Assembly (NCBI GenBank): GCA_903837555.1 | Contig: CAILUV010000081.1 | Coordinates: forward strand, 1-46,863 | Direction of reading: 5' to 3' | Length of the DNA: 46,863 nt | Origin: an uncultured Alphaproteobacteria bacterium | Lineage (GTDB): Bacteria > Pseudomonadota > Alphaproteobacteria > Micropepsales > Micropepsaceae | Notes under the pieces: model-generated | What the model saw: the letters and a program-made list of their open reading frames with translations, nothing else | Told to the model about the DNA's origin: nothing | Databases searched by the model: none | Program-made: the position numbers and the translations under genes | Part shown: in pieces, positions 7,076 to 16,345 of the stretch | Layout of the letters: each line of letters begins with the position of its first letter | Numbering within the stretch: the stretch's first letter is position 1

Positions 7076-9985
7076 ATGACAAACACGCCCGAAAAGCCCG
7101 AAAAAGCCGCCGATTCCCCCGATTACCGGGCGACTCTGTTCCTGCCCGCCACCGACTTCCCCATGAAGGCGGGGTTGCCCGAGGCCGAGCCCAAATGGCT
7201 GGCCCGCTGGGCGCAGATGGACCTGTACGGCAAGCTGCGGGCCAAGGCCAAAGGCCGCCCCTTGTTCGTGCTGCATGACGGCCCGATCTATGCGAATGGC
7301 GACATTCATTCCGGCCATGCCGTCAATCACATCCTGAAGGACTTCGTGGTCCGTTCGCAGGGCATGCTGGGCAAGGACGCGCCTTACGTGCCGGGCTGGG
7401 ACTGTCACGGCCTGCCCATCGAATGGAAGGTGGAAGAAGCCTTCCGTGCGCAAGGGCGCAACAAGGATGAAATTCCGAAAGACGAACTGCGCCGCGAATG
7501 CCGCACCTTCGCCGCCCACTGGCTGAACGTGCAGAGCGCGCAGATTCAGCGCCTGGGCCAGATCGGCGACTTCGCCCATCCCTACAACACGATGAACTTC
7601 AAGGCCGAGGCGGCGATCGCCCGCGAGGCGATGAAGTTCGTGGAAAATGGTTTGCTGTATCGCGGCTTTAGGCCCGTGATGTGGTCGCCGGTGGAAAAGA
7701 CCGCGCTGGCCGATGCCGAGGTCGAGTATCACGAGAAACAGTCGCCCACGATCTATGTGAAGTTTCCGCTGGTGAAGTCGTCGCCCGAACTGGCGCACAC
7801 TTTCATCGTGATCTGGACCACCACGCCCTGGACCATTCCGGGCAACCGCGCCATCGCCTTCTCGCCCGAGATTTCTTATGGCCTGTATGAAGTGGCCGAT
7901 GCTGCCGACGGCAGCATGGCGCGTCCCAGCGAACATCTGCTGCTGGCCGATACGCTTGCCGAACAGGTCGCCAAGCACGCCAAGATGATGATCAGCCGCG
8001 TGCGCACGGTGCCTGCGGACGAGCTCAAGACGCTTGTGGCCGCGCATCCGCTGCGCAGCGTGGGATATGATTTCGAAGTGCCGGTGCTGCCGGCCGCGTT
8101 TGTCACCGCCGATACCGGCACCGGCTTTGTTCACAATGCCCCGGGCCATGGCGAAGACGATTTCGAGCTGATGGTCGGCGCCGACCGCGACTATCCGCGC
8201 AAGAATCCCGACGCCTTCAATCTGGTGCTGCCCGATGGCTCCTATGCGCCGAACGTGCCGGTGTTCGCGGGCAAGCGCATTCTGACCCCCGAAGGCAAGG
8301 ACGGCGACGCCAATGGCGCGGTGATCAAGGAACTGATCGCGCATGGCAAGCTGCTGGCCAAGGGCTCGCTGCGCCATTCCTATCCGCATAGCTGGCGTTC
8401 CAAGGCGCCGGTGATTTTCCGCGCCACGCCGCAATGGTTCGTGGCGATCGACAAGGTGTTTCACGATGGCAAGACCCTGCGCGAACTGGCGATGCAGGCG
8501 ATCGGCGAAACCGCATGGTATCCGCCGCGCGGCCAGAACCGCATCGGCGCGATGGTCGAAAGCCGCCCCGACTGGGTGCTGTCGCGCCAGCGCGCCTGGG
8601 GCGTCCCGCTTGCGATCTTTGTCGATAAGAAATCCGGCGAAGTGCTGAACGATCCGGCGGTGTTCGACCGCATCGAAAAAGCGTTCGAAGCCGAGGGCGC
8701 GGATGCCTGGTTCACATCGCGTCCCGAGCGCTTCCTGGGTGAGGGGCGCAATCCCGACGATTACGAACAGGTCACGGACATTCTCGACGTGTGGTTCGAC
8801 TCCGGCTCCACCCATGTCTTTGTGGTGGAAAAGCCCATCGATCCCAACTGGCCCAAGGCCGAGCGCGCCGACCTGTATCTGGAAGGCTCCGATCAGCATC
8901 GCGGCTGGTTCCAGTCCTCGCTTCTCGAAAGCGTCGGCACCACGGGCCATGCGCCCTATCGCGGCGTGCTGACCCACGGCTTCGTTCTCGACAAGGACGG
9001 CCGCAAGATGTCCAAGAGCCTGGGCAACACGCTGGCGCCGCAGGTGATCGCGGAAAAGAATGGCGCCGAAATCCTGCGCATGTGGGCGGCCAATTCCGAT
9101 TTCACCGAAGACATGCGCATCGGCGACGACATCATCAAGGCGAATGTCGAAGCCTATCGCCGCCTGCGCAACACCATCCGCTTCATGCTGGCCAACCTGG
9201 CAGGCTTTGACGAAAGCGAGCGCATCGCGCATGACCAGATGCCGGAGCTGGAGCGCTTCATGCTGGCGCGCCTGGCCGAGCTGGATGTCACGGTGCGCAA
9301 GGCCTATGAGGCGTTCGACTTCGGGCTGGTGAATTCCACCCTGTTCAATTTCTGCACCAACGACCTGTCGGCTTTCTATTTCGATATCCGCAAGGACGCG
9401 CTGTATTGCGACGCCAAGGGCAGCATCCGTCGCCGCAGCACCCGCACCGTCACTGACGAAATCTTCCGCCGCATCGTCACCTGGTTCGCGCCGATCCTGT
9501 GCTTCACCATGGAGGAAGCCTGGACCACGCGCTTCGGCATGGATCAGAGTGTGCACCTGAACGATTTCCTCCCGGTGCCCGCGGCATGGGCCGATGCGGA
9601 GCTGATCAAGAAGTGGACTCGCCTCCGCGACTTGCGCCGCGTCGTGACCGGTGTGCTGGAAGTGGCGCGTGCCAACAAGGACATCGGCTCCAGCCTGGAG
9701 GCCGCGCCGGTCCTGTATGTCACCGATCCGGCTGACAAGGCGCTGTTCGACAGCGTCAGCCTTTCGGAAATCGCCATCACCTCGGGCGCCCGTGTCGAAG
9801 TGGCCGCGTCGCTGGAGGATTTCTATGCCGTGACCGGCATTGCCGGCGCCGGCTCGAAGTTCGTCGCCGCAGCGGGTGACAAATGCGCCCGTTGCTGGAT
9901 GGTGCTGGAAGAAGTCAAAGCGCCGACCCATCTTTGCAAGCGCTGCACCGACGCTGTCGCCACCCATGAGGCCGCGCCCGCATGA
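7076..9985 (+). CDS. ileS: Isoleucyl-tRNA synthetase
   Basis: A 969-residue class I aminoacyl-tRNA synthetase. The HIGH-type motif appears as HSGH (78-81) and KMSKS lies at 644-648. The CP1 editing insertion with the TTTPWT block sits between. A C-terminal zinc finger uses C937, C940, C954 and C957, as in bacterial type enzymes. It overlaps lspA by four bases, so translation is likely coupled. The ileS-lspA order is widely conserved in bacteria. Confidence 0.97.
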   Translation: MTNTPEKPEKAADSPDYRATLFLPATDFPMKAGLPEAEPKWLARWAQMDLYGKLRAKAKGRPLFVLHDGPIYANGDIHSGHAVNHILKDFVVRSQGMLGKDAPYVPGWDCHGLPIEWKVEEAFRAQGRNKDEIPKDELRRECRTFAAHWLNVQSAQIQRLGQIGDFAHPYNTMNFKAEAAIAREAMKFVENGLLYRGFRPVMWSPVEKTALADAEVEYHEKQSPTIYVKFPLVKSSPELAHTFIVIWTTTPWTIPGNRAIAFSPEISYGLYEVADAADGSMARPSEHLLLADTLAEQVAKHAKMMISRVRTVPADELKTLVAAHPLRSVGYDFEVPVLPAAFVTADTGTGFVHNAPGHGEDDFELMVGADRDYPRKNPDAFNLVLPDGSYAPNVPVFAGKRILTPEGKDGDANGAVIKELIAHGKLLAKGSLRHSYPHSWRSKAPVIFRATPQWFVAIDKVFHDGKTLRELAMQAIGETAWYPPRGQNRIGAMVESRPDWVLSRQRAWGVPLAIFVDKKSGEVLNDPAVFDRIEKAFEAEGADAWFTSRPERFLGEGRNPDDYEQVTDILDVWFDSGSTHVFVVEKPIDPNWPKAERADLYLEGSDQHRGWFQSSLLESVGTTGHAPYRGVLTHGFVLDKDGRKMSKSLGNTLAPQVIAEKNGAEILRMWAANSDFTEDMRIGDDIIKANVEAYRRLRNTIRFMLANLAGFDESERIAHDQMPELERFMLARLAELDVTVRKAYEAFDFGLVNSTLFNFCTNDLSAFYFDIRKDALYCDAKGSIRRRSTRTVTDEIFRRIVTWFAPILCFTMEEAWTTRFGMDQSVHLNDFLPVPAAWADAELIKKWTRLRDLRRVVTGVLEVARANKDIGSSLEAAPVLYVTDPADKALFDSVSLSEIAITSGARVEVAASLEDFYAVTGIAGAGSKFVAAAGDKCARCWMVLEEVKAPTHLCKRCTDAVATHEAAPA

Positions 9986-10488
9986 AAAACCTTCTGCCGC
10001 GCGAGATCGGCATGATCGCCGCCATTCTCGCGCTCGCCGCCGACCAGGGTTCCAAGCTCGTCATGCTTTATGGCCTGGGCTTTGCCCAGATGGGGCCGGG
10101 CGAGAGTGTCCCGGTGTTGCCGTTTTTTAATCTGGTCATGGTGTGGAACCCGGGCATCTCCTACGGTCTGTTTCCCGCCTCCGGGCGGACGGGAAGTTTG
10201 GTGCTGATCGGCCTGTCGGTGGTCGCGGTGACCGTGCTGAGCTGGCTTTTGTGGCGCGCCACCAGTCGTTCCTTGGCGATCGGCTATGGCCTGATCATCG
10301 GCGGAGCGCTGGGGAACAACCTGGTGGACCGGGTGATCTACGGGAAGGTGGCGGATTTTTTCCACTTTTACGGCTTCGGGTATGACTGGTATGTATTCAA
10401 TATTGCCGACCTGGCGATCACCTTTGGCGCGATGGCCATCATTTATGATGTGGTCAAGCCCGAAACGCCGCCGGAACCGGGTCCATGA
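9982..10488 (+). CDS. lspA: Lipoprotein signal peptidase II
   Basis: A 168-residue inner-membrane aspartyl protease with four predicted membrane spans. It cuts prolipoproteins before the lipidated Cys. The catalytic pair is D116 (NNLVDRV) and D143 (FNIADLAI); the conserved VWNPGISYG block is at about 54-62. It starts inside the ileS stop (ATGA) and its own stop overlaps the next start the same way. It would process the lipoproteins at 2926, 10485 and 26129. Confidence 0.95.
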   Translation: MKNLLPREIGMIAAILALAADQGSKLVMLYGLGFAQMGPGESVPVLPFFNLVMVWNPGISYGLFPASGRTGSLVLIGLSVVAVTVLSWLLWRATSRSLAIGYGLIIGGALGNNLVDRVIYGKVADFFHFYGFGYDWYVFNIADLAITFGAMAIIYDVVKPETPPEPGP

Positions 10489-11042
10489 GGTTTGAAATGA
10501 GACGGATGAACGCGGCCCTGGTGGCGGCCTTGTGCGCAATTGCCTTGTCGGGATGCAGCTCCATCCGCGACCTGGCGGGCCTGCAGAAAAAGTCCCCCGA
10601 CGAATTCGCCGTCACCACCAAGGCGCCGCTGGTGATTCCGCCTGACTTCAACCTGCGTCCGCCAATGCCCGGCGCGCCGCCGGCCAACACGCTGGACCCG
10701 TCCAGCAATGCCCAGCAGGCGCTGTTCAACAATTCCGATCCCCAGACCGTGGCCAACGGCATGCGGGGCAATTACAGCCCGGCCGAAAAGCTGCTGCTGG
10801 CCCATGCCGGCAGCCAGAATGCCGATCCGGCCGTGCGCGCGCGCCTGAGCGCCGAAGAGCGCGCCCGCCAGAACGCCGACCGCACATTCACCGACCGCAT
10901 CCTGCGCGCCAATGCCACGCGCGACACCGGCGAGCCGGTCAATGCCGATGCCGCGGTGAACCGAACCCGCAGCGGCCGCAAGCCCGCCGCGGCCGCTGCT
11001 GCCCCCAAGCAAGAAAGCGGCGGCTGGTTTGACTGGTTCTAG
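10485..11042 (+). CDS. DUF3035 lipoprotein (BamF-type)
   Basis: A 185-residue lipoprotein: LSGC lipobox with Cys24 from this start, then the conserved SPDEFAVTTKAPLVIPPDF block that defines DUF3035. Alphaproteobacterial proteins with this domain include BamF, an outer-membrane lipoprotein found with the BAM complex in Caulobacter. Naming it BamF here is by family resemblance. The start overlaps the lspA stop by four bases (ATGA). ATGs at 10497 and 10506 are alternatives, the former with GAGG upstream. The C-terminal half is Ala/Arg-rich with no known motif. Confidence 0.85.
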   Translation: MRFEMRRMNAALVAALCAIALSGCSSIRDLAGLQKKSPDEFAVTTKAPLVIPPDFNLRPPMPGAPPANTLDPSSNAQQALFNNSDPQTVANGMRGNYSPAEKLLLAHAGSQNADPAVRARLSAEERARQNADRTFTDRILRANATRDTGEPVNADAAVNRTRSGRKPAAAAAAPKQESGGWFDWF

Positions 11043-12420
11043 GCTTGCCGCCTTCACTGCCGCCTGCCTGATCGCCGCCGCGTCCGTCACGGCGCTGGCG
11101 CAGTCGGGCGACCGCAGCAAATTGTCGGCGCCGCCGCCGGTCAATCCGCGCCAGACCGGCAACAACACGTTCCAGTTCGCGCTGCAGAACGGCATGCAGG
11201 TGCTGGTGATCCCCGATCACCGTGCACCGGTTGTGACCCAGATGCTGTGGTTCCGGGTCGGCGCGGTGGACGATCCGCCGGGTATTTCCGGCATCGCGCA
11301 TTTCTTCGAGCATATGATGTTCCGCGGCACCAAGTCGGTGCCGGGCGACCAGTTTTCGCAGACTGTTTCCAAGAATGGCGGTGAACTGAACGCCTTCACC
11401 AGCCATGACTACACCGCCTATTACGAGCAGATTGCCAAGGACCGCCTGCCGCTGGTGATGCGGCTGGAAGCCGACCGCCTGGTCAACCTGATCCTGACCG
11501 ACGCCAGCGTGGGGCCGGAGCGGGACGTGGTGCTGGAAGAGCGCCGCATGCGGGTCGAAAACGATCCCCAGTCGCTGATGAGCGAGCAGATGCGCGCCGC
11601 GCTGCATCTCACCCATCCCTATGGCCGCCCGGTGATCGGCTGGGCCGAAGAGATCCGCCGCATCGACCGCGTGTCGGCGCAGCGCTTCTACAATCGCCAT
11701 TACGCGCCCAACAACGCCATTCTGGTGGTGGCGGGCGATGTGACGCCCGATGAGGTGCGCAAGCTGGCGCAGGACACCTATGGCAAGCTGCCGGCCCGCA
11801 ATCTGGAGCCGCGTTCGGAAAGTGCCGAGCCGCCGCGCATGGCCGAAACCCGCATGACCATCACCCGCCGCGATGCGCGGGTGCCGATCTTCTCGCGCCT
11901 TTACCGTGTGCCGTCCTATTCCCAGGCGCGCCCGGGACAGGCCCAGGCGCTGGAAACCTATGGCCAGCTTTTGGGCGGCGGACAGACCTCGATGCTTTAT
12001 CGCGTGCTGGTGGAACAGAAGAAGCTCGCCAGCGATGCGGGCGCCAGCTACGACGGCAACAACCGCGATGCCGGCGAATTCTCGATCTATGCCGTGCCGC
12101 GCCCCGGCGTGACCCTGCAGGCGCTGGAAAAAGCGGTTGATGAGGTTTTGCTGTCGACCCGCAATGCGCCCCCCCAAGCCGCCGATCTCACCCGCGCCAA
12201 GACCGGGCTGATCGCTTCGGTCACCTATCGCCGTGACAGCCAGATGTCGCTGGCGATGGCCTATGGCCAGGCGCTGACGATCGGGCTGACGGTGGACGAT
12301 GTGAATGAGTGGCCGGCGCGCATCCGCGCCGTCACCGCCGACAATGTGCGCCGCGCGGCGCAGAGCCTGTCGCGCAATCAGGCGGTCACCTGCTATCTGC
12401 TGCCGGGAGGCTCGAAATGA
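11029..12420 (+). CDS. M16 zinc protease, catalytic subunit
   Basis: A 463-residue exported peptidase. A signal peptide (about 1-25, ending TALAQ) is followed by the inverted zinc motif HFFEH (H91, E94, H95), and the third ligand is E171 in VLEERRMRV, 76 residues on as in family M16. It probably acts in the periplasm with the next gene product as a two-chain clam-shell enzyme. The start is a TTG that overlaps the DUF3035 stop by 14 bases; no other start would keep the signal peptide. It ends ATGA into the partner gene. Confidence 0.92.
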   Translation: MTGSRLAAFTAACLIAAASVTALAQSGDRSKLSAPPPVNPRQTGNNTFQFALQNGMQVLVIPDHRAPVVTQMLWFRVGAVDDPPGISGIAHFFEHMMFRGTKSVPGDQFSQTVSKNGGELNAFTSHDYTAYYEQIAKDRLPLVMRLEADRLVNLILTDASVGPERDVVLEERRMRVENDPQSLMSEQMRAALHLTHPYGRPVIGWAEEIRRIDRVSAQRFYNRHYAPNNAILVVAGDVTPDEVRKLAQDTYGKLPARNLEPRSESAEPPRMAETRMTITRRDARVPIFSRLYRVPSYSQARPGQAQALETYGQLLGGGQTSMLYRVLVEQKKLASDAGASYDGNNRDAGEFSIYAVPRPGVTLQALEKAVDEVLLSTRNAPPQAADLTRAKTGLIASVTYRRDSQMSLAMAYGQALTIGLTVDDVNEWPARIRAVTADNVRRAAQSLSRNQAVTCYLLPGGSK

Positions 12421-13871
12421 TCCACCGCGCGCTTGCTGCCTGCGCCTTTGCGTTGATCGTCATGTCGGTCCCGTCGCAGGCCGCCGACATCCAGAATATA
12501 GACCTGGGCAAGAATGCCACCGTCTGGTTCGCCGAGGATCACACGGTTCCGATCATCGCCTTCAACATCTCGATGCCGGCGGGCTCGGCCTATGATCCGG
12601 CGGGCAAATCGGGGCTGGCGTCTTTTGCGGCTTCGATGATGGACGAGGGGGCGGGCGATCTGTCGTCCAAGGCTTTCCACGAAGCCATCGAGAACCGCGC
12701 CATCGGCTTTTCGGCCCGCGCCGAACGCGATCACCTCGTCATCTCCATCACCACTCTGAAAGAAAACGCGCCTGAGGCGATGCGCCTGTTGCAGATGGCG
12801 CTGATGAAGCCGCGCTTCGAGGCCGATGCGCTGGCGCGCGTGAAAACCCAGATCATCCAGTCGCTGCAGCAGGACCAGGTGGAACCGCCGCGCGTGGCGG
12901 GCCGCGCCTTTGCCAGCGCCTTTTTCGGCAATCACCCCTATGCCCAGTCCTCGATTGGCACCATCAAGTCGGTTTCGTCCATTACCGCCGCCGACCTGCG
13001 CGCCTTCGCCCGCCGCCATTGGGTGACCAACGGCATCAAGGTGGCGGTGGCAGGTGACATCACCAAGCCCGAACTGACCAAGCTTCTGGCGGACACCTTC
13101 CGCCCCGTCCCCAACACCGCGCCGCCGGCGCTGCCCAATATCGGCCGGCTGGGCAAGCCGGGCGTGCACGTCATGCCGCTCCCGGTGCCCCAGCCCACCG
13201 CCGTGTTTGGCCTGCCGGGCATCATGCGCGACGATCCGGATTTCATTCCGGGTTATGTCGCCAACTATATTCTGGGCGGCGGCGGCTTTTCCTCGCGCCT
13301 GACCAATGAAGTGCGCGTCAAGCGCGGGCTGACCTACGGCGTTTCCACTTCGCTGACGGCGTACAGCAAAGCCAGCGTGATGATGGGATCGGTTGCCACC
13401 CGCGCAAATGCCATCCGCCAGACCGTGCAGGTGGTGCGCGACACGATGAGCACCTTCGCCAAGGAAGGCCCCACCCAGCAGGAACTGAATGACGCCAAGA
13501 CCTATCTGACGGGTTCCTTCCCGATGGCCTTCGCCTCCAATCGCGGCACGGCCTCGCAGCTCGGCACCTTCCAGCGGCAGAACCTCGACATCGGCTATGT
13601 CGCCCGGCGCAATTCGCTGATCCAGGCCGTTACGATTGCCGACGTGCAGCGGGTGGCCAAGCGTCTCTACGATCCCGCCAGGCTGACCGTGGTGATCGCG
13701 GGCACGCCCTCCGACGGCCGTCCGGCGCCGCAGGTGCCCCGTCCGCCGGTGCCGCCCAGCGAAGCGCCCAAGCCGCCCGCCAGCGTTCCGGCCACGGCCA
13801 AGCCGCCCGCCACGCCGGAAAAGCCGGTGCCTGGCCCGGTGACGGCCCCGCAGGACACCCAGAAGCCCTGA
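12417..13871 (+). CDS. M16 family protein, non-catalytic partner
   Basis: A 484-residue exported M16 homologue (signal peptide about 1-22, ending SQAAD). Where the zinc motif should be it reads LASFAASMMDEG, so no metal can bind there. It keeps the rest of the fold, including the GGGGFSSRL region used for substrate binding. A proline-rich tail of about 45 residues (PRPPVPPSEAPKPP and onward) is extra. It overlaps the catalytic gene by four bases. A longer in-frame ORF exists upstream, but the ATGA start with a signal peptide is clearly right. Confidence 0.92.
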   Translation: MIHRALAACAFALIVMSVPSQAADIQNIDLGKNATVWFAEDHTVPIIAFNISMPAGSAYDPAGKSGLASFAASMMDEGAGDLSSKAFHEAIENRAIGFSARAERDHLVISITTLKENAPEAMRLLQMALMKPRFEADALARVKTQIIQSLQQDQVEPPRVAGRAFASAFFGNHPYAQSSIGTIKSVSSITAADLRAFARRHWVTNGIKVAVAGDITKPELTKLLADTFRPVPNTAPPALPNIGRLGKPGVHVMPLPVPQPTAVFGLPGIMRDDPDFIPGYVANYILGGGGFSSRLTNEVRVKRGLTYGVSTSLTAYSKASVMMGSVATRANAIRQTVQVVRDTMSTFAKEGPTQQELNDAKTYLTGSFPMAFASNRGTASQLGTFQRQNLDIGYVARRNSLIQAVTIADVQRVAKRLYDPARLTVVIAGTPSDGRPAPQVPRPPVPPSEAPKPPASVPATAKPPATPEKPVPGPVTAPQDTQKP

Positions 13872-13932
13872 ATCTGTTGATAGGCATGCCGCCCGCTGCC
13901 GCCTCTGGCCGCGTGGCTGCTAGGTTTGGCCG

Positions 13933-15729
13933 ATGAGCAGAATCCGCCAGCTTTCCGAAGGCACCATCAACCGCATCGCCGCAGGCGAGGTGGTCGAGCG
14001 CCCGGCTGCAGCCATCAAGGAACTGGTGGAGAATGCGGTCGATGCCGGCGCCACCCGCATCGACATTTCCGCCTCCGGCGGCGGCGCCGACCTGCTGCTG
14101 GTGGAGGATGACGGCATCGGCATGAATGCCGATGATCTCAAATTGGCCGTGCAGCGCCATGCCACCTCCAAGCTGCCCGTGCTGGGCGGCGAAGACGATC
14201 TTTCGCATATCGTCACCATGGGATTTCGCGGCGAAGCGCTGCCGTCGATCGGCGCGGTGGCCCGGTTGTCGCTGGCCAGCCGCACCAAGGACAGCGAGGC
14301 GATGGAAATCCGCGTCGATGGCGGCCGGGTGCAGGGGCCGATGCCCGCGGGCTTTCGCGGCAAGGGTCAGCATGGCACTCGCGCCGAAGTGCGCGAGCTG
14401 TTTTACGCCACGCCGGCGCGGCTGAAGTTCCTGAAGTCGTCGCGTTCGGAAGACCTGGCCATCACCGACATGGTCAAGCGGCTGGCGATGGCCCGGCCCG
14501 ACATCTCGTTCACGCTGACGCTCGACGGACGCAAGGCGCTGGATCTGGCGGCGGAGCCTGACCTGATGGACGGCCGCCTGCCGCGTCTGGCGCGTATCAT
14601 GGGCCGCGAGTTCGGTGACAATGCCGCGCTGGTGGAAGCGCGGCGCGAAGGCGTCAGCCTGTCGGGCTATGCCGGGCTTCCCACCTACAATCGCGCCAAT
14701 TCGGCGATGCAGTTCCTGTTCGTCAACGGCCGCCCGGTGCGCGACAAGCTTCTGGTGGGCGCGGTGCGCGGGGCTTATGCCGACTTCCTGGCGCGGGACC
14801 GTCATCCGGCGCTGGCGCTGTTCCTGGAATGTGATCCCGATTTCGTGGATGTGAACGTACATCCCGCCAAGACCGAAGTGCGCTTTCGCGATGCCGGGCT
14901 GGTACGCGGTCTGATTGTGGGTGCTTTGAAACACGCGCTGAGTGAAGCAGGCCACCGGGCCTCCACCACTGTGGCGGGAAGCGCGCTGTCCGCCTTCCAG
15001 CGGCAATCGCCATCGCCGTTCCAGTCGCCCAACATCTTTTCCGCGGCCCACTTCCCAACAACCGGCGTGCGGGAAGCACCGACACCATACAGCGCTGCCC
15101 TGCCAATGTCGGTGCGGATGGAAGAGGCGCCGGTCGATGCCGTCCCCGACACGCCGCTGGGTGTCGCGCGTGCACAGCTTCATGAGACCTATGTCGTGGC
15201 CCAGACCGCCGACGGCATCGTGATCGTCGACCAGCATGCCGCGCATGAGCGGCTGGTCTATGAGCGGATGAAAAAGGCGCTGGCCAATGGCGGGGTGGCG
15301 CGCCAGCCGCTGCTGATCCCCGAAGTGGTGGACCTGGACCCCAGCGAAGTGACGCGAGTGTCCGAACGCGCCGAAGAACTGGCGGAACTGGGGCTGGTAA
15401 TTGAAGCCTTCGGACCTGACGCCGTGGTGGTGCGCGAAGTGCCCGCCATGTTGGGCAAACTGGATGTGAAGGGGCTGGTGCGCGACCTGGCGGATGAAAT
15501 CGCTGAAAGCGGCAACGCCCTGTCGCTGAAGGAACGGCTGGAGGATGTCTCCGGCACGCTGGCCTGTCACATGAGCGTGCGGGCTGGGCGGCGTCTCAAC
15601 GCCGAGGAAATGAATGCGCTACTGCGCGAGATGGAAGCGACGCCCCATTCCGGCCAGTGCAATCACGGCCGCCCGACTTACGTGGAATTAAAACTTGCCG
15701 ATATCGAGAAGCTATTCGGCAGGCGTTAG
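13933..15729 (+). CDS. mutL: DNA mismatch repair protein MutL
   Basis: A 598-residue GHKL ATPase that couples MutS recognition to strand removal. ATP-site motifs: [11 protein letters not shown] (30-40), DDGIGM and [10 protein letters not shown]. The C-terminal domain has the metal-binding endonuclease motif DQHA-x2-E-x4-E (D433, H435, E439, E444) plus ACHMSVRAG and GQCNHGRPT. This is therefore the nicking type used by bacteria without MutH. The 3' end overlaps the convergent rsmD by 18 bases. Confidence 0.97.
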   Translation: MSRIRQLSEGTINRIAAGEVVERPAAAIKELVENAVDAGATRIDISASGGGADLLLVEDDGIGMNADDLKLAVQRHATSKLPVLGGEDDLSHIVTMGFRGEALPSIGAVARLSLASRTKDSEAMEIRVDGGRVQGPMPAGFRGKGQHGTRAEVRELFYATPARLKFLKSSRSEDLAITDMVKRLAMARPDISFTLTLDGRKALDLAAEPDLMDGRLPRLARIMGREFGDNAALVEARREGVSLSGYAGLPTYNRANSAMQFLFVNGRPVRDKLLVGAVRGAYADFLARDRHPALALFLECDPDFVDVNVHPAKTEVRFRDAGLVRGLIVGALKHALSEAGHRASTTVAGSALSAFQRQSPSPFQSPNIFSAAHFPTTGVREAPTPYSAALPMSVRMEEAPVDAVPDTPLGVARAQLHETYVVAQTADGIVIVDQHAAHERLVYERMKKALANGGVARQPLLIPEVVDLDPSEVTRVSERAEELAELGLVIEAFGPDAVVVREVPAMLGKLDVKGLVRDLADEIAESGNALSLKERLEDVSGTLACHMSVRAGRRLNAEEMNALLREMEATPHSGQCNHGRPTYVELKLADIEKLFGRR

Positions 15730-16281
15730 AAAGCGCAGCTTGGTTTCGCCATAGTCGCGCTCGTCCAGCAGCGTGAAGCCGGCCAGATCGATTTCTTCTC
15801 CGGCATTGCTTTCCGCGATGATCAGCGCCTTGTCCGCCAGCCAGCCGCCGTCTTTAAGGCTTTTCAGCGCGGGCGGGATCAGATTCTTGCGATAGGGCGG
15901 ATCCAGGAACACCAGGTTGAACGGCCCCCCGGCGCTGGGTCCCAGCGGCCCCAGATCGGTGGCGTCGCGCCGCCAGATCCGGGTCACCCCAGTCAGGCCC
16001 AGCGCCTCGACATTTTCGCGCTGGAGGGCGCGGCTGTCGGCGCTGTCATCCACCAAAAGGCACCAGCGCGCCCCTTGTGACAAAGCCTCAATCCCCAGTG
16101 CCCCGGTTCCGGCGAACAGGTCGGCCACCGCCGCACCCTCCAGCTCGAAGCCGATGTCGAAATCCTTGTGCCGCAGCATGTTGAAAATGGCCTGGCGGGT
16201 GCGGTCGCTGGTGGGCCGCACGCTGGCATCCTGCGGCGTCACAAGCCGCCGTCCGCCCAATTTTCCGCCCGTTATTCTCAT
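15712..16281 (-). CDS. rsmD: 16S rRNA (guanine966-N2)-methyltransferase
   Basis: A 189-residue SAM-dependent methyltransferase modifying G966 of 16S rRNA. Visible motifs: [13 protein letters not shown] start, [16 protein letters not shown]-binding [11 protein letters not shown] (56-66) and catalytic DPPY (127-130). The start at 16281 fits the family's MRI(I)xG N-terminus; the longer in-frame ORF to 16323 adds unconserved residues. It is divergent from dsbD across a 64-base gap and converges on mutL. Confidence 0.93.
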   Translation of the reverse strand: MRITGGKLGGRRLVTPQDASVRPTSDRTRQAIFNMLRHKDFDIGFELEGAAVADLFAGTGALGIEALSQGARWCLLVDDSADSRALQRENVEALGLTGVTRIWRRDATDLGPLGPSAGGPFNLVFLDPPYRKNLIPPALKSLKDGGWLADKALIIAESNAGEEIDLAGFTLLDERDYGETKLRFLTPAE

Positions 16282-16345
16282 AGTCTGCCTATGTAACCAT
16301 TTGCCGTAACTGGCGAATAGCACGGGATACCGCTATAGGGCAGGC

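Noticed and set aside
7058-9967. A 969-codon open frame on the minus strand opposite ileS
   Set aside because: It is a mirror of the third-codon GC bias; the plus strand encodes an unmistakable IleS, and the antisense product has no recognisable motif.
13630-15570. A 646-codon minus-strand frame opposite mutL and the end of the M16 partner
   Set aside because: Antisense shadow of mutL; no ribosome site or family resemblance.
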